A stretch of DNA of 64,000 nucleotides from Lachnospiraceae bacterium (GTDB lineage: Bacteria; Bacillota; Clostridia; Lachnospirales; Lachnospiraceae), in contig JAAUZC010000012.1 of NCBI GenBank assembly GCA_014804795.1, forward strand, positions 69,076 through 133,075, in the 5' to 3' direction. Position numbers and translations under genes: made by a program. Positions 45,392 through 54,367 of this stretch are shown here, one piece after another. Within the stretch, counting starts at the first letter, position 1; each line of letters begins with the position of its first letter. The notes under the pieces are model-generated. The model searched no databases. It was not told where the DNA came from and was given only the letters and a program-made list of their open reading frames with translations.

Positions 45392-46828
45392 ATGAAAATA
45401 AAAAGAGTTATGATTGCCGCGCCGAAAAGCGGAAGCGGGAAAACAGTAGTCACCTGTGCCTTACTTCAGGTATTAAAGGCTTATGGCTGGAAAGTGGCTT
45501 CCTATAAATGCGGACCGGATTATATTGATCCGATGTTTCATGAAAAAATAATAGATGTTCCGGCGAAAAATCTGGATACTTTTTTTACAGATGAAGAAAA
45601 GACAAGAGAACTTTTTCAGAATAGTGCAAAAAAAATGGACTTCGCAGTTTTTGAGGGGGTTATGGGACTATATGACGGGTTAGGAGGTGTCAGGGAAGAA
45701 GGTTCTTCCTATCATCTTGCGGAGGTGACAAAAACACCGATTGTGCTGGTCGTTGATGCGAAGGGAATGGGAAGATCCATGATACCATTGATAGCAGGAT
45801 TTCTTAATTATGATAAGAAACATCTGATACAGGGTATCATATTGAACAGGATATCAAAAGGATACTATGAAACATTAAAACCATGGATAGAGGAAGAACT
45901 GAAAATTCAGGTAATCGGCTTTTTGCCGGAAGAGAAAGAGTTACATATTGAGAGCAGGCATCTGGGACTTTTCCTGCCGGATGAAGTGAATAGTATAAAA
46001 GAAAAACTACAGGCAGTTTCGGAATTATTTTCAAGAACCGTTTCCATAGAGTACATCAAAGAAATAGCGGAAAGCGCGGAAGAACTGGAACCGGATGAAA
46101 CGCTGATGGAAAAAATGTTAATTGACAAATACGGAACTTTAATCTACAAGAAAGCTGCTGGTGGTTTAACGAGAGAAGTTAATGTCTGGGATAGCCGTCC
46201 CACAATTGCAGTGGCAAAGGATGAAGCCTTTTGTTTTTATTACGCGGATAACATTCACTTGTTAAAGGAATATGGTGCAAAGATAACTTATTTTTCTCCG
46301 CTACATGACAAAAAATTGCCGGAAGGATGTCATGCCTTATTAATCGGCGGCGGGTATCCGGAACTGTATGCCAGGCAGCTTAGTGCAAACACGAAAATGC
46401 GTGAAGCAGTCAAAGATGCAGTAAAAAATGAAATGCCAATCGTGGCAGAGTGCGGCGGTTTTATGTATTTACATTCTTTCTTGAAAGATAAAGAAGGACT
46501 TTGTTATGATATGGCAGGAGTTATTTCCGCAACCTGCTTTTATACTGGAAAATTGGTTCGTTTCGGTTACATAGAACTTCGGGAAAAGCAAAAGCATTTT
46601 CTATTAAATGGTAAGGGTATAAAGGGGCATGAATTTCATTATTATGACAGTACCTGTAATGGAACGGATGTCATAGCAGTCAAGCCGGTGACAGGAAAAG
46701 AATATTCCTGTATCATAAAAAATAAAACGCAGTGGATGGGATTTCCGCATTTATATTATCCCTCAAATCCTGTGTTTGCAAGAGCATTTATTGAGAAAGC
46801 AAAGAAATATCAGAAGACAACGATATAG
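45392..46828 (+). CDS. cbiA: Cobyrinate a,c-diamide synthase
   Basis: 478-residue CbiA, which amidates the a and c side chains with glutamine and ATP. Synthetase domain: MIAAPKSGSGKTVVTCALL, YKCGPDYIDPMFH, FEGVMGLYDGLGG; amidotransferase domain: the nucleophile in VAECGGFMYLH, and HEFHYYDS plus FPHLYYPSNP near the end. The ATG at 45392 gives the usual N-terminus (MKIKRVMIAAP) with GAAAGG 13 bases ahead; an ATG at 45362 overlapping the previous stop would add ten residues and is an equal alternative. Confidence 0.93.
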   Translation: MKIKRVMIAAPKSGSGKTVVTCALLQVLKAYGWKVASYKCGPDYIDPMFHEKIIDVPAKNLDTFFTDEEKTRELFQNSAKKMDFAVFEGVMGLYDGLGGVREEGSSYHLAEVTKTPIVLVVDAKGMGRSMIPLIAGFLNYDKKHLIQGIILNRISKGYYETLKPWIEEELKIQVIGFLPEEKELHIESRHLGLFLPDEVNSIKEKLQAVSELFSRTVSIEYIKEIAESAEELEPDETLMEKMLIDKYGTLIYKKAAGGLTREVNVWDSRPTIAVAKDEAFCFYYADNIHLLKEYGAKITYFSPLHDKKLPEGCHALLIGGGYPELYARQLSANTKMREAVKDAVKNEMPIVAECGGFMYLHSFLKDKEGLCYDMAGVISATCFYTGKLVRFGYIELREKQKHFLLNGKGIKGHEFHYYDSTCNGTDVIAVKPVTGKEYSCIIKNKTQWMGFPHLYYPSNPVFARAFIEKAKKYQKTTI

Positions 46829-46846
46829 GAGAGGAAGTGTGCAAAA

Positions 46847-47089
46847 GTGAGCGTGGAAAATTCATATCGATTTTTTGAAAACAGAAGCTGCGAATATTTT
46901 CCCTGTCATAAAAAATTGGGAGACTTTAACTGTTTGTTTTGTTATTGTCCGTTGTATTTAAGGGAGAATTGTCCGGGGAATCCTACATATATAGAAAAGG
47001 AGGGGAGAAAGATAAAAGTTTGTACAAACTGTACCTTTCCCCATCAGCCTGAAAATTATGATGTGGTGATTCAGATGCTGCAAGAGTAA
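46847..47089 (+). CDS. Cysteine-rich small-domain protein of B12 operons
   Basis: 80-residue protein with about nine cysteines (ENRSCEYFPCHK, FNCLFCYCPLYL, NCPGNPTY, VCTNCTFPH), matching the cysteine-rich small domain found as single genes or fusions next to cobalamin genes. It probably binds a metal or iron-sulfur centre; the role is unknown. The start is GTG at 46847 with AGGAGAGGAAG ahead. It is the last gene of the B12 series. Confidence 0.82.
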   Translation: MSVENSYRFFENRSCEYFPCHKKLGDFNCLFCYCPLYLRENCPGNPTYIEKEGRKIKVCTNCTFPHQPENYDVVIQMLQE

Positions 47090-47205
47090 AGAAATGGTCT
47101 GCTCAAAAGGAGATTGCGCAACAGGTGTAAACTGTATATAATGGAATAAAAAATTTGAGACCTTTTTATACATAAGGTTCGAAATAAATACAGGCGAGAC
47201 AAAGT

Positions 47206-48327
47206 ATGAATTTAGCAGAAAATGATAGACAGAAAAAAGCGTTGATTGCGATGAGCGGCGGGGTGGACTCTTCGGTGGCGGCGGCATTGCTGAAAGAGCA
47301 GGGGTACGATTGTGTGGGCGCCATGATGAAACTGTACCAGAATGAGGATATTGTATCAGCGGATGACACGGCGGAAAAAGCAAATAAGACATGTTGCTCT
47401 GCAGATGATGCGGAAGATGCGGCGATGGTGGCAAGGAAGTTAAATATGCCCTTTTATGTGTTTCGTTTTACGGAAGAGTTTCGCTGTCAGGTGATGGACC
47501 GGTTTGTAAACAGCTATTTAAAAGGAGAGACGCCTAATCCCTGTATCGACTGTAATCGCTATATGAAGTTTGAAAAGCTGTATGAGCGGGCTGCTCTTTT
47601 AGGCTGTGATAAGATTGTGACTGGGCATTATGCCCGCATAAGCCGGGATGAGAAAAGCGGAAGATGGCAGATGAGAAAGGCTCTTGATCAGAAGAAAGAT
47701 CAGAGTTATGTGTTGTACAACCTGACGCAGGAGCAGTTGTCCCATGTCTGTTTTCCTCTTGGAGAGCTGACGAAAGAGGAAGTGCGGGGAATTGCACAGC
47801 GTTATGGTTTTTTTAATGCGAATAAGCAGGACAGTCAGGATATCTGTTTTGTACCGGACGGGCACTATGAAAAATTTATTGAAAAGTATACAGGCGCGGT
47901 TGTGCCGGAAGGCAATTTTGTGACGCAGGACGGGGAGATAGTGGGAAGGCATAAGGGCATTATTCATTATACGGTAGGACAGAGAAGAGGACTTGGTATT
48001 GCCGCAGCTTTCCCTTATTATGTGAAAGAGATCAGGCCGGAAAGCAATGAAGTGGTGCTGTGTTCCAATGAAGAACTGTTCAAACGGACACTTTATGCGG
48101 CTGATATTAACTGGGTATCGATCCGGGAGCCGGCAAAAGAGATCCGGGTGCAGGCGAAGATACGTTACCGACATACGCCTGGGATGGCAACGGTAAAGAT
48201 GACAGAAAACGGCCTGTTAAAAGTGATTTTTGATGAGCCGCAGCGGGCAATCACAAAGGGGCAGTCGGTGGTGCTCTATGATGGAGATATGGTGCTTGGC
48301 GGCGGAAAGATCTGTGCGGCAGAATAA
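47206..48327 (+). CDS. mnmA: tRNA 2-thiouridylase
   Basis: 373-residue MnmA, which thiolates U34 of tRNAs for Lys, Glu and Gln. The PP-loop motif AMSGGVDSSVAAALLKEQGY is at residues 14-33; the catalytic cysteines are in NPCIDCNRYMKF and DSQDICFVPDG; the C-terminal barrel starts after GRHKGIIHYTVGQRRGLGI. SD is weak (ACAGGCGAGA). The gene is separated from the B12 genes by 116 bases with no evident terminator. Confidence 0.96.
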   Translation: MNLAENDRQKKALIAMSGGVDSSVAAALLKEQGYDCVGAMMKLYQNEDIVSADDTAEKANKTCCSADDAEDAAMVARKLNMPFYVFRFTEEFRCQVMDRFVNSYLKGETPNPCIDCNRYMKFEKLYERAALLGCDKIVTGHYARISRDEKSGRWQMRKALDQKKDQSYVLYNLTQEQLSHVCFPLGELTKEEVRGIAQRYGFFNANKQDSQDICFVPDGHYEKFIEKYTGAVVPEGNFVTQDGEIVGRHKGIIHYTVGQRRGLGIAAAFPYYVKEIRPESNEVVLCSNEELFKRTLYAADINWVSIREPAKEIRVQAKIRYRHTPGMATVKMTENGLLKVIFDEPQRAITKGQSVVLYDGDMVLGGGKICAAE

Positions 48328-48344
48328 AAAGGAGACATATCATA

Positions 48345-48941
48345 ATGCAGTCCCATGAAGAAATCAGAAATAAATTAGCTGTATTCATAACTGAAAATTA
48401 TATTGACATAGTGCCAAAGAAACAGGGATTTCCGCAGTCCCTCATTCTGGAAGAAAGTGAAACATTTAGAAAGGTCAGGGCACTTTCGGATGAGGGAGAT
48501 GGGTCTTACAGTCAAAACATTGGCAGGGAAGAGCCGGAAAAACTTATGCTCCTGGCAGAACGTGCCGCCGGGATTGATGATTTTCTGCAGGAAAGTTTTG
48601 AGGAAGACGGAGTCGCAAAACGGTTAAATCTATACATGTATGAGAGAGATATTACGACTGCCATGATTTATAAAAGATGCTTTGTGGATCGAAGACTTAT
48701 CTCAAAAATTACAGGCGGAACAAATTATCATCCGTCGAAAAATACGATGCTTGCGTTGTGTATAGGATTACAATTAAACCTGCAGGAAGGGGAAGAATTC
48801 CTCCTTCTTGCAGGCTACAGTTTCAGCAGTTCGAGCAAATATGATCTGATCATAAAATTCCTGCTGCAAAATGAAATCTATGATCTTGATACGATAAATG
48901 AAATGCTTTATCAGTATGAACAGCCCTGCCTTGGTGCGTAG
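48345..48941 (+). CDS. Conserved protein with HTH-like C-terminal half
   Basis: 198-residue soluble protein of unknown role. The second half (residues 100-175) looks like a divergent helix-turn-helix or death-like helical domain (MYERDITTAMIYKRCFVDRR, LISKITGGTNYHPSKNTMLA, LCIGLQLNLQEGEEFLLLAG). Proteins of this make-up are frequent in Lachnospiraceae and often lie beside VWA-domain genes; here such a gene converges on it with a one-base gap. SD AAAGGAGAC. A regulator or adaptor role is a guess. Confidence 0.65.
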   Translation: MQSHEEIRNKLAVFITENYIDIVPKKQGFPQSLILEESETFRKVRALSDEGDGSYSQNIGREEPEKLMLLAERAAGIDDFLQESFEEDGVAKRLNLYMYERDITTAMIYKRCFVDRRLISKITGGTNYHPSKNTMLALCIGLQLNLQEGEEFLLLAGYSFSSSSKYDLIIKFLLQNEIYDLDTINEMLYQYEQPCLGA

Positions 48942-48942
48942 G

Positions 48943-49611
48943 CTATTCCACTTTTAAGAAAGCCAAAGCGCATTCTTTATCGAAATTATCATCAAATTCC
49001 GCGTCATTTAATGCGAGGCAGGGAGTTTCCCGCAGGAACTGTGTTATGTGTGATACCGCATGGAAGGAGGAGGAGATTCCCGAAGAAGTCGCGGCGGGCC
49101 GGCAGGCTCTGGATTCTCTGATTCCAATGGAATCGGCCTCTCCTACAGCATCAATGTCAGCGCCTAAGAATAAAAATTTCCAGCTGTAGGTGTCCTGCTG
49201 CAGATTGATCATTTCTTTTACTTTTTTCTTCGTATAATCCCTGCTGGCATTTTCATATCCGTCAGTTGTGATGACAAATAATATTTTACCGGGTCTGTCG
49301 GATTCGGGGGTCGCGGAAAGTCTTTTTCCAACCGTATCAATTGTCCTTCCCACGGCGTCAAGAAGGGCGGTGCAGCCTCTTGCGTAATATTCTTTTTCGG
49401 TAAGACGGGGAATATTGTGAATATTTATGTGATCATACAGTACTTCATATTTGTCATCAAAAAGTGCGGTTGTCACATATACCTCCCCGTTTGTATCATC
49501 TTTTTGTTTTTCTATCAGAGAATTAAAGCCGCCGATTGTTTCCTCCGTTAAGCGTTCCATGGATCCGCTGCGGTCCAGTACAAAAATAAGTTCGGTTAAA
49601 TTGTTGTTCAT
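48943..49611 (-). CDS. VWA-domain protein
   Basis: 222-residue single von Willebrand A domain with an intact MIDAS site: FVLDRSGSMERL (DxSxS), the Thr of CTALLDAVGRTI and the Asp of VITTDGYENAS. No signal peptide, so cytosolic. Such stand-alone VWA proteins act as metal-dependent binding partners, for example in chelatase-like or stress (Ter) systems, but no such partner is beside it. It converges on the HTH-like gene. Family resemblance is to clostridial VWA proteins of unknown function. Confidence 0.85.
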   Translation of the reverse strand: MNNNLTELIFVLDRSGSMERLTEETIGGFNSLIEKQKDDTNGEVYVTTALFDDKYEVLYDHINIHNIPRLTEKEYYARGCTALLDAVGRTIDTVGKRLSATPESDRPGKILFVITTDGYENASRDYTKKKVKEMINLQQDTYSWKFLFLGADIDAVGEADSIGIRESRACRPAATSSGISSSFHAVSHITQFLRETPCLALNDAEFDDNFDKECALAFLKVE

Positions 49612-49823
49612 GAATCTTTCCTCCGTGTTCTGTTTGATGAATTAAGAATAACAGAGATTCCGAAAAGATGTGTCGCTTTCAAAGGGACAATGCGCCCGGC
49701 TCTTTATAAAAGCACTTAAAAAATATGAAGTTGGGACTGTCAAAAACCGGGCTTAATGTGGTAAAATCAGAAAAGGGCAGGAAAATCTGCAATGCAGAGC
49801 AGAAAACAGGGAGGTTTCATAAT

Positions 49824-50264
49824 ATGGAATACAAGTTTTGGGGGCATGAGCAGACGGATGTTTTTGCAGTGACAGAAGAATATAAAGGCATACGTACGCC
49901 TGTTGATTTATACGATGCCCTCTCAGAAATCTGGTGTGCCGATACCTGTGCGCCAAGGATGAGGCAGAACTGGACGCCGGAGAATAAAACCCTTGGGCAG
50001 TGCTCGATCACGGCATTTCTGGCACAGGACATTTTTGGCGGAAAAGTATATGGCATACTGCGTCCGGGCGGAAATTATCATTGTTACAATGTAATCGGAG
50101 AGAGCAGATTTGATCTGACAAGTGAGCAGTTTGGCGAGGAAGTGCTGGTGTATGAAGGAAACCCGGAACAGTTCAGGGAAGTTCATTTTGCGAAAGAAGA
50201 GAAAAAACGGAGATATGAGTATCTGAAAAAAGCACTGAAAAAATCGTGCTTAATGCTTCGCTGA
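49824..50264 (+). CDS. YunG-like small protein
   Basis: 146-residue soluble protein. The segments WTPENKTLGQCSITAFLAQD, IFGGKVYGILRPGGNYHCYN and SRFDLTSEQFGEEV resemble the YunG-type family (a Cys, His and Asp arrangement that suggests a papain-like fold). Activity is not known. ATG at 49824 with GGGAGG 10 bases ahead; the frame extends upstream to 49725 without an SD. Single gene. Confidence 0.65.
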   Translation: MEYKFWGHEQTDVFAVTEEYKGIRTPVDLYDALSEIWCADTCAPRMRQNWTPENKTLGQCSITAFLAQDIFGGKVYGILRPGGNYHCYNVIGESRFDLTSEQFGEEVLVYEGNPEQFREVHFAKEEKKRRYEYLKKALKKSCLMLR

Positions 50265-50306
50265 CCTTATAATTCTTCTATGAGTTTATTCCTTTTTTAA
50301 CTTAAT

Positions 50307-51194
50307 CTATGCCAGGCATATTGTTCTTGCATATTTGTTTTCCGAATCTTCAACAATTTTGATTTTTCCGGTTTGAATAAAGTGATCTATCCTTTTTGCA
50401 TACCACCAGTCTCCTACTCCAAGCTGATGATTGCCAAGGATATCACCGATCAATCTTGCTTCTTTTATCGGCTCCCCGGTAATCCTTTTCCAAATCAAAA
50501 AATCATAAAAGTCTTCCGCCGCTCCAATCAGTTTCCCGTTGACGACTGCCCGTAAAGGGCTGTTATCTTTTTGCAAAATACTCCATAATATGGCATACTT
50601 TTGAATTTCTTCCCCGGATAATTTCTTTTCATAGCTTAAAAATCCGGCAAATTCTTCTGCTGCAACTTCCCCCCAATTGTTATAGGAAACGATAGAATTA
50701 TCAGAGCGGATTCTATATTCGGGCAATTTTACGACACTTATCTCATTCCGGTATTTTTGAAGGCATGCACACAAATGGTAAAATCCACACTTTGAATACG
50801 GTGCATCGCTGTACCATACCCTGATTGCTTCCCCATCTGCCAGATATGCCTTCAGACGTTCCATTTCAGTACAATAATGATCACATAACTGCATCAGCTC
50901 TGCGTCTATTTCCTCGTCTTTTCCCCATTGTTCCTGTGCATACATGGAATAGATCAGATGTTTGCGGTACTCACTGCTTATATCTTCCCGGATATCGCCA
51001 ATGTCCAATAAGAAACCGAGACAGATAACCTCCCTTGCCGTTCCCTCGATCCATCCGCAATTTTCCCTTTTTGGAGATTTCTTTTTTCCGGCTGTCCATA
51101 CAGCAGTGGGACCATCAACTTTAACCGTGATGACAGTATTTTTTGCAGCCTTCATTGCTCCTGCTTCACTTTCTCCAAATAATACCTCTACCAT
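50307..51194 (-). CDS. DUF1835-type protein
   Basis: 295-residue protein. The N-terminus MVEVLFGESEAGAMKAAK and the central IRVWYSDAPYSKCGFYHLCA with the C-terminal GNHQLGVGDWWYAKRIDHFI are those of the DUF1835 (with DUF3658) family, whose function is unknown. It has no signal peptide. The ATG at 51194 is chosen because AAGGAG lies 8 bases ahead; a longer frame to 51233 has none. Codon use is AT-richer than its neighbours. Confidence 0.7.
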   Translation of the reverse strand: MVEVLFGESEAGAMKAAKNTVITVKVDGPTAVWTAGKKKSPKRENCGWIEGTAREVICLGFLLDIGDIREDISSEYRKHLIYSMYAQEQWGKDEEIDAELMQLCDHYCTEMERLKAYLADGEAIRVWYSDAPYSKCGFYHLCACLQKYRNEISVVKLPEYRIRSDNSIVSYNNWGEVAAEEFAGFLSYEKKLSGEEIQKYAILWSILQKDNSPLRAVVNGKLIGAAEDFYDFLIWKRITGEPIKEARLIGDILGNHQLGVGDWWYAKRIDHFIQTGKIKIVEDSENKYARTICLA

Positions 51195-51321
51195 AACGCA
51201 GCTCCTTATCGTGTTACTTGTTAGAGATCCCACATAATTCTGCTAAAAAACGGCAGTTTCATTCTATAGGTTTAAAATTTTTGCTGTTACAATAATATCA
51301 TCATCAAAGGAGGAATACAAG

Positions 51322-52025
51322 ATGATGCATTTACTTTTGACAGTCATTTATCTATCATTTATCAGCTTAGGTCTGCCTGACTCTCTGCTCGGTTCCGCAT
51401 AGCCCTCTATGTACGGTGGGATTGGAGTTCCTGTTTCCTATGGCCTGGGGCAGGCAGCGTGGATGCGGCGCTGAACAACTATGTCGCCCTGCATTATGCC
51501 AGCCGCCACATGAGCTGGCTCCATTGTATGTGGGGATTGGGGGCCACGATCGGGCCATATGTTATGGGAACCGTACTTACCCGCGGTGCCGGCTGGAACA
51601 CAGGCTATCGGTACATTTCCTTGCTGCAGATCGGATTGACGGTCCTTCTGTTTGTAAGTCTCCCTCTCTGGCATACCAACAAAAAAACGGTTGCTGACAA
51701 TGACGGTGAAGAAACAAAACCCTTGACCTTGCGAAAGATTCTTGCCATACCGGGCGCAAAGGCAGGGATGGTGACCTTTTTCTGCTACTGTGCCATGGGG
51801 CAGACTACGATCTTATGGGTCAGCAGTTATCCGGCACTTCATAAGGGAGTTCCGGTAGACACAGCGGCAGCTTTTGCAAGTCTGTTCTGTATTGGGATTA
51901 CGGCAGGTTGGGCTTTGAGCGGCCTGATTGCGAATCATATCAGTGTTTCACTGCTTCCGATCTATTTGTCGGTAATACTGATCGTTATGGTTATCATGCA
52001 CGAAAAACTGCTGAAACAGGTATGA
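51322..52025 (+). pseudogene. MFS transporter remnant with internal deletions
   Basis: Decayed major facilitator gene. A good SD (AAAGGAGG) and start at 51322 give the N-terminus MMHLLLTVIYLSFISLGLPD, SLLGSA, then a TAG at 51400. The next bases still encode a helix-1/2 loop (PSMYGGIGVPVSY) and then jump, in another frame, to the region GSVDAALNNYVALHYASRHM, so about 90 codons are lost with a frameshift. The downstream frame continues to the middle of the protein and then jumps again from GITAGWALSG to LIANHISVSLLPIYLSVILI near the C-terminus. Two deletions plus a stop make it non-functional. Confidence 0.8.
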
Positions 52026-52126
52026 AAGGGGAATTTTCACTGTGAAAAGACAATAGATTTTCCCGTGGGGATATGATAGGATATTTGTTGGGAGCATACC
52101 GTTACGGGCGTGATAGAATCAGCAAT

Positions 52127-53173
52127 ATGAAAATAGATAGAACGAAAAAACAAATTTTATGGAGCGCATTGAGCGTAATAGTTTTGGGGCTGTTGGCTTT
52201 CGGCATCCGGCACTACAGCCAGAAAGACAGCGGGCTTTCCTGCACAAAGCAGCTTTTTGCAATGGATACCGTTATGAGTTTTACAGCTTACGGGAAAAAT
52301 TGTGAGGAGGCCGTGGATGCCGCAGTGAGAGAGGTAGAACGTCTGGATGAGCTGCTTTCCACGGGGAATATGTCCAGTGAGGTTTCCGGGCTGAATGAGA
52401 CAGGCGAAGGAACTATATCGGAAGATACGGTCAGGCTCTTTCAAAAGAGCCTTGATATTTATCAGGCAACAGATGGACTGTTTGATTTTACGGTTTATCC
52501 GCTAATGTGTCTGTGGGGCTTTCCGACGAAAGAATATCGTGTGCCGGAGGAGGAGGAACTGAAGGAGACATTGTCCCTGGTAGATGCATCAAAGATTACA
52601 ATGGAGAAAAATAAAATGCATCTCGGTGCAGGACAGCAGATCGACTTTGGGGGAATCGCAAAAGGATATGCGTCAGACAGAGTGATGGAGATATATAAGG
52701 AGTACGGAATTACCTCCGGTATGGTATCTCTGGGCGGAAATGTTCAGGTACTCGGGAAGAAACCTGACAATTCGGCATGGAGGATAGGGATTCGGGATCC
52801 GGAAGGAATGCCCGAAGAGATGGCGGCAGTATTGGAAGCAGAGAACTGTGCCGTAGTTACCTCCGGCGGTTATGAGCGGTATTTTGAAGAGGATGGAAAC
52901 ACTTATATCCATATTTTGGATCCCCGGACGGGTTATCCGGTTAGCGGAGAACTGGCTTCCGTCACAATTATTTCCGAGGACGGCGCGTTGGCGGATGCAT
53001 TGTCCACCGCGCTTTATATTATGGGGACAGAGGATGCCGCCTCCTATTGGAAAGCAGACGGAAGTAAGTTTGAGATGGTACTGATCACCAGAGATGGAGC
53101 GGTTTATGCCACAGAAGGGTTAAAGGGCAGAATTGAGACGGAAAGGGAAATTACGATCATCTCGAAGGAGTAG
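52127..53173 (+). CDS. apbE: FAD:protein FMN transferase, membrane-anchored
   Basis: 348-residue ApbE-type flavin transferase that attaches FMN to Thr/Ser of extracytoplasmic redox proteins. One N-terminal membrane helix (ILWSALSVIVLGLLAFGI) and no lipobox. Family motifs: MDTVMSFTAYG, FDFTVYPLMCLWGF, IDFGGIAKGYASDRVMEIY, MVSLGGNVQVLGKKP, HILDPRTGYPV and the metal-site GALADALSTALYIMG. The start at 52127 is tentative (no SD); an ATG at 52073 with GTGGGGAT would add 18 residues. A palindrome TTTTCAC-T-GTGAAAA (52034-52048) lies just upstream. No Rnf or flavoprotein substrate gene is adjacent. Confidence 0.9.
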   Translation: MKIDRTKKQILWSALSVIVLGLLAFGIRHYSQKDSGLSCTKQLFAMDTVMSFTAYGKNCEEAVDAAVREVERLDELLSTGNMSSEVSGLNETGEGTISEDTVRLFQKSLDIYQATDGLFDFTVYPLMCLWGFPTKEYRVPEEEELKETLSLVDASKITMEKNKMHLGAGQQIDFGGIAKGYASDRVMEIYKEYGITSGMVSLGGNVQVLGKKPDNSAWRIGIRDPEGMPEEMAAVLEAENCAVVTSGGYERYFEEDGNTYIHILDPRTGYPVSGELASVTIISEDGALADALSTALYIMGTEDAASYWKADGSKFEMVLITRDGAVYATEGLKGRIETEREITIISKE

Positions 53174-53480
53174 GGCGGATCATGGATAAAAAGGGACGTT
53201 GATGGCGTAGTAGTGTGTGGGCAGATTCATCTGAGGTGTTGTGCAAAGTTCAGATTCCTTATATCATTTTACGAGGATATGTTGGAGAACTTGAGATAAT
53301 GTGACAGATGGTTGACATAATACAAACAGGAAAACCCTTCAAAAGTAAATTTTTAACAAAAATGTAAAAAAGGGTTATGTTTTCAGAAAATCGTCCGATA
53401 TATGATGTGAGAGACTGCCATATCAGAGGATGGCATGAGTAAACGGATTTACAACAAAGAAGCTATGGAGGGCAAAAGAA
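53174..53480 (+). other. Gene-free stretch before the DUF6033-like gene
   Basis: 307 bases without a supported gene. It holds a hairpin TGCCAT/ATGGCA at 53416-53435, a TTGACA at about 53312 without a matching -10, and a CCGATA at 53395-53400. No clear promoter pair was found. Confidence 0.5.
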
Positions 53481-54161
53481 ATGAATAAAGTAGGAAGTTA
53501 TGATACTTATGTAAATAGTTATCGGAGTTATGATGTGGCTGCTCAGTCCGGTACACAGAAAGCGTCAGCAGGAAAAACAAACGAAACAACGACAAAGCCT
53601 GTGGAGTTGAGCCGGGAAGCAAAAAATCTGTTAAAAGAGCTGCAGCAGAAATACGGTAATATGGATTTTATTGTCGGCAATTACGAAACCGAGGAAGAGG
53701 CGCAGGCATATCTTGCACGCGGAACGAAAGAATACAGCGTACTCATCAGTGCAGAAGAATTGGAAAAGATGGCAAAAGATGACACTGCAAAAAATGATGC
53801 TGTAGATAAGATTGAAAGTTCCAGAAATCAGCTTGCTTATTTGCGGACACAGTTAGAGGAGTCCGGCGAAGATGTGAAAAAGCTTGGTGTTACATTTGAA
53901 AAAGATGGTACGACTACCTTGTTTGCTTCTCTGGAGAAACTGAATGAACAGCAGAAAGAGCGCCTGGAAGAAGCGAAGAAATCAGATAAAAATGCAAATA
54001 CTGTTAATAACACAAACTCCATATACAACAGGGCAAAGCAGACTACTGTAACAGCAAAGACAACAGAGGAACTGCTTGAAAAAATCCGAAATGTGGACTG
54101 GGACAGCGTTGAGGAAAAGAATGTGCCGACGACCGGCAGCAAGTTTGATTACTTCGGGTAA
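53481..54161 (+). CDS. DUF6033-like protein
   Basis: 226-residue soluble protein that resembles the DUF6033 group of Lachnospiraceae: VELSREAKNLLKELQQKYGN, MDFIVGNYETEEEAQAYLAR, GTKEYSVLISAEELEKMAKD, followed by a long helix (about 105-170) and a Thr/Asn-rich linker. Function unknown; the LSREAK segment resembles that in proteins secreted or regulated with flagella, but this is weak. SD GGAGGG is 8 bases before the ATG. Single gene ending in a strong terminator. Confidence 0.7.
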   Translation: MNKVGSYDTYVNSYRSYDVAAQSGTQKASAGKTNETTTKPVELSREAKNLLKELQQKYGNMDFIVGNYETEEEAQAYLARGTKEYSVLISAEELEKMAKDDTAKNDAVDKIESSRNQLAYLRTQLEESGEDVKKLGVTFEKDGTTTLFASLEKLNEQQKERLEEAKKSDKNANTVNNTNSIYNRAKQTTVTAKTTEELLEKIRNVDWDSVEEKNVPTTGSKFDYFG

Positions 54162-54217
54162 ACATACATATCGGAAAAATCATAGAAAAAGGATAGAATA
54201 TATTAATACAGCAAATG

Positions 54218-54273
54218 AGCCATATCAGAAAGCATATACGGAAAGTATTCCGGAATGTCTGGTATGGCTTTTT
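54218..54273 (+). terminator. Rho-independent terminator after DUF6033-like gene
   Basis: AGCCATATCAGA (54218-54229) pairs with TCTGGTATGGCT (54258-54269) along 12 bases with one G-T pair, followed by TTTTT. A small GGAA/TTCC stem lies in the loop. Confidence 0.8.
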
Positions 54274-54367
54274 CATATATTGTAAAAAGAAAATCGGCAT
54301 CAGAAAGAGTACTTTTATTGGAAAAGACATGGTTTGATGCTGCGGAAATACTGAAAGGAAAGCCCGA

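Noticed and set aside
53395-53400. CCGATA as a sigma-28 (flagellar) -10 element before the DUF6033-like gene
   Set aside because: No TAAA-type -35 at 13-15 bases; a six-base match alone is weak.
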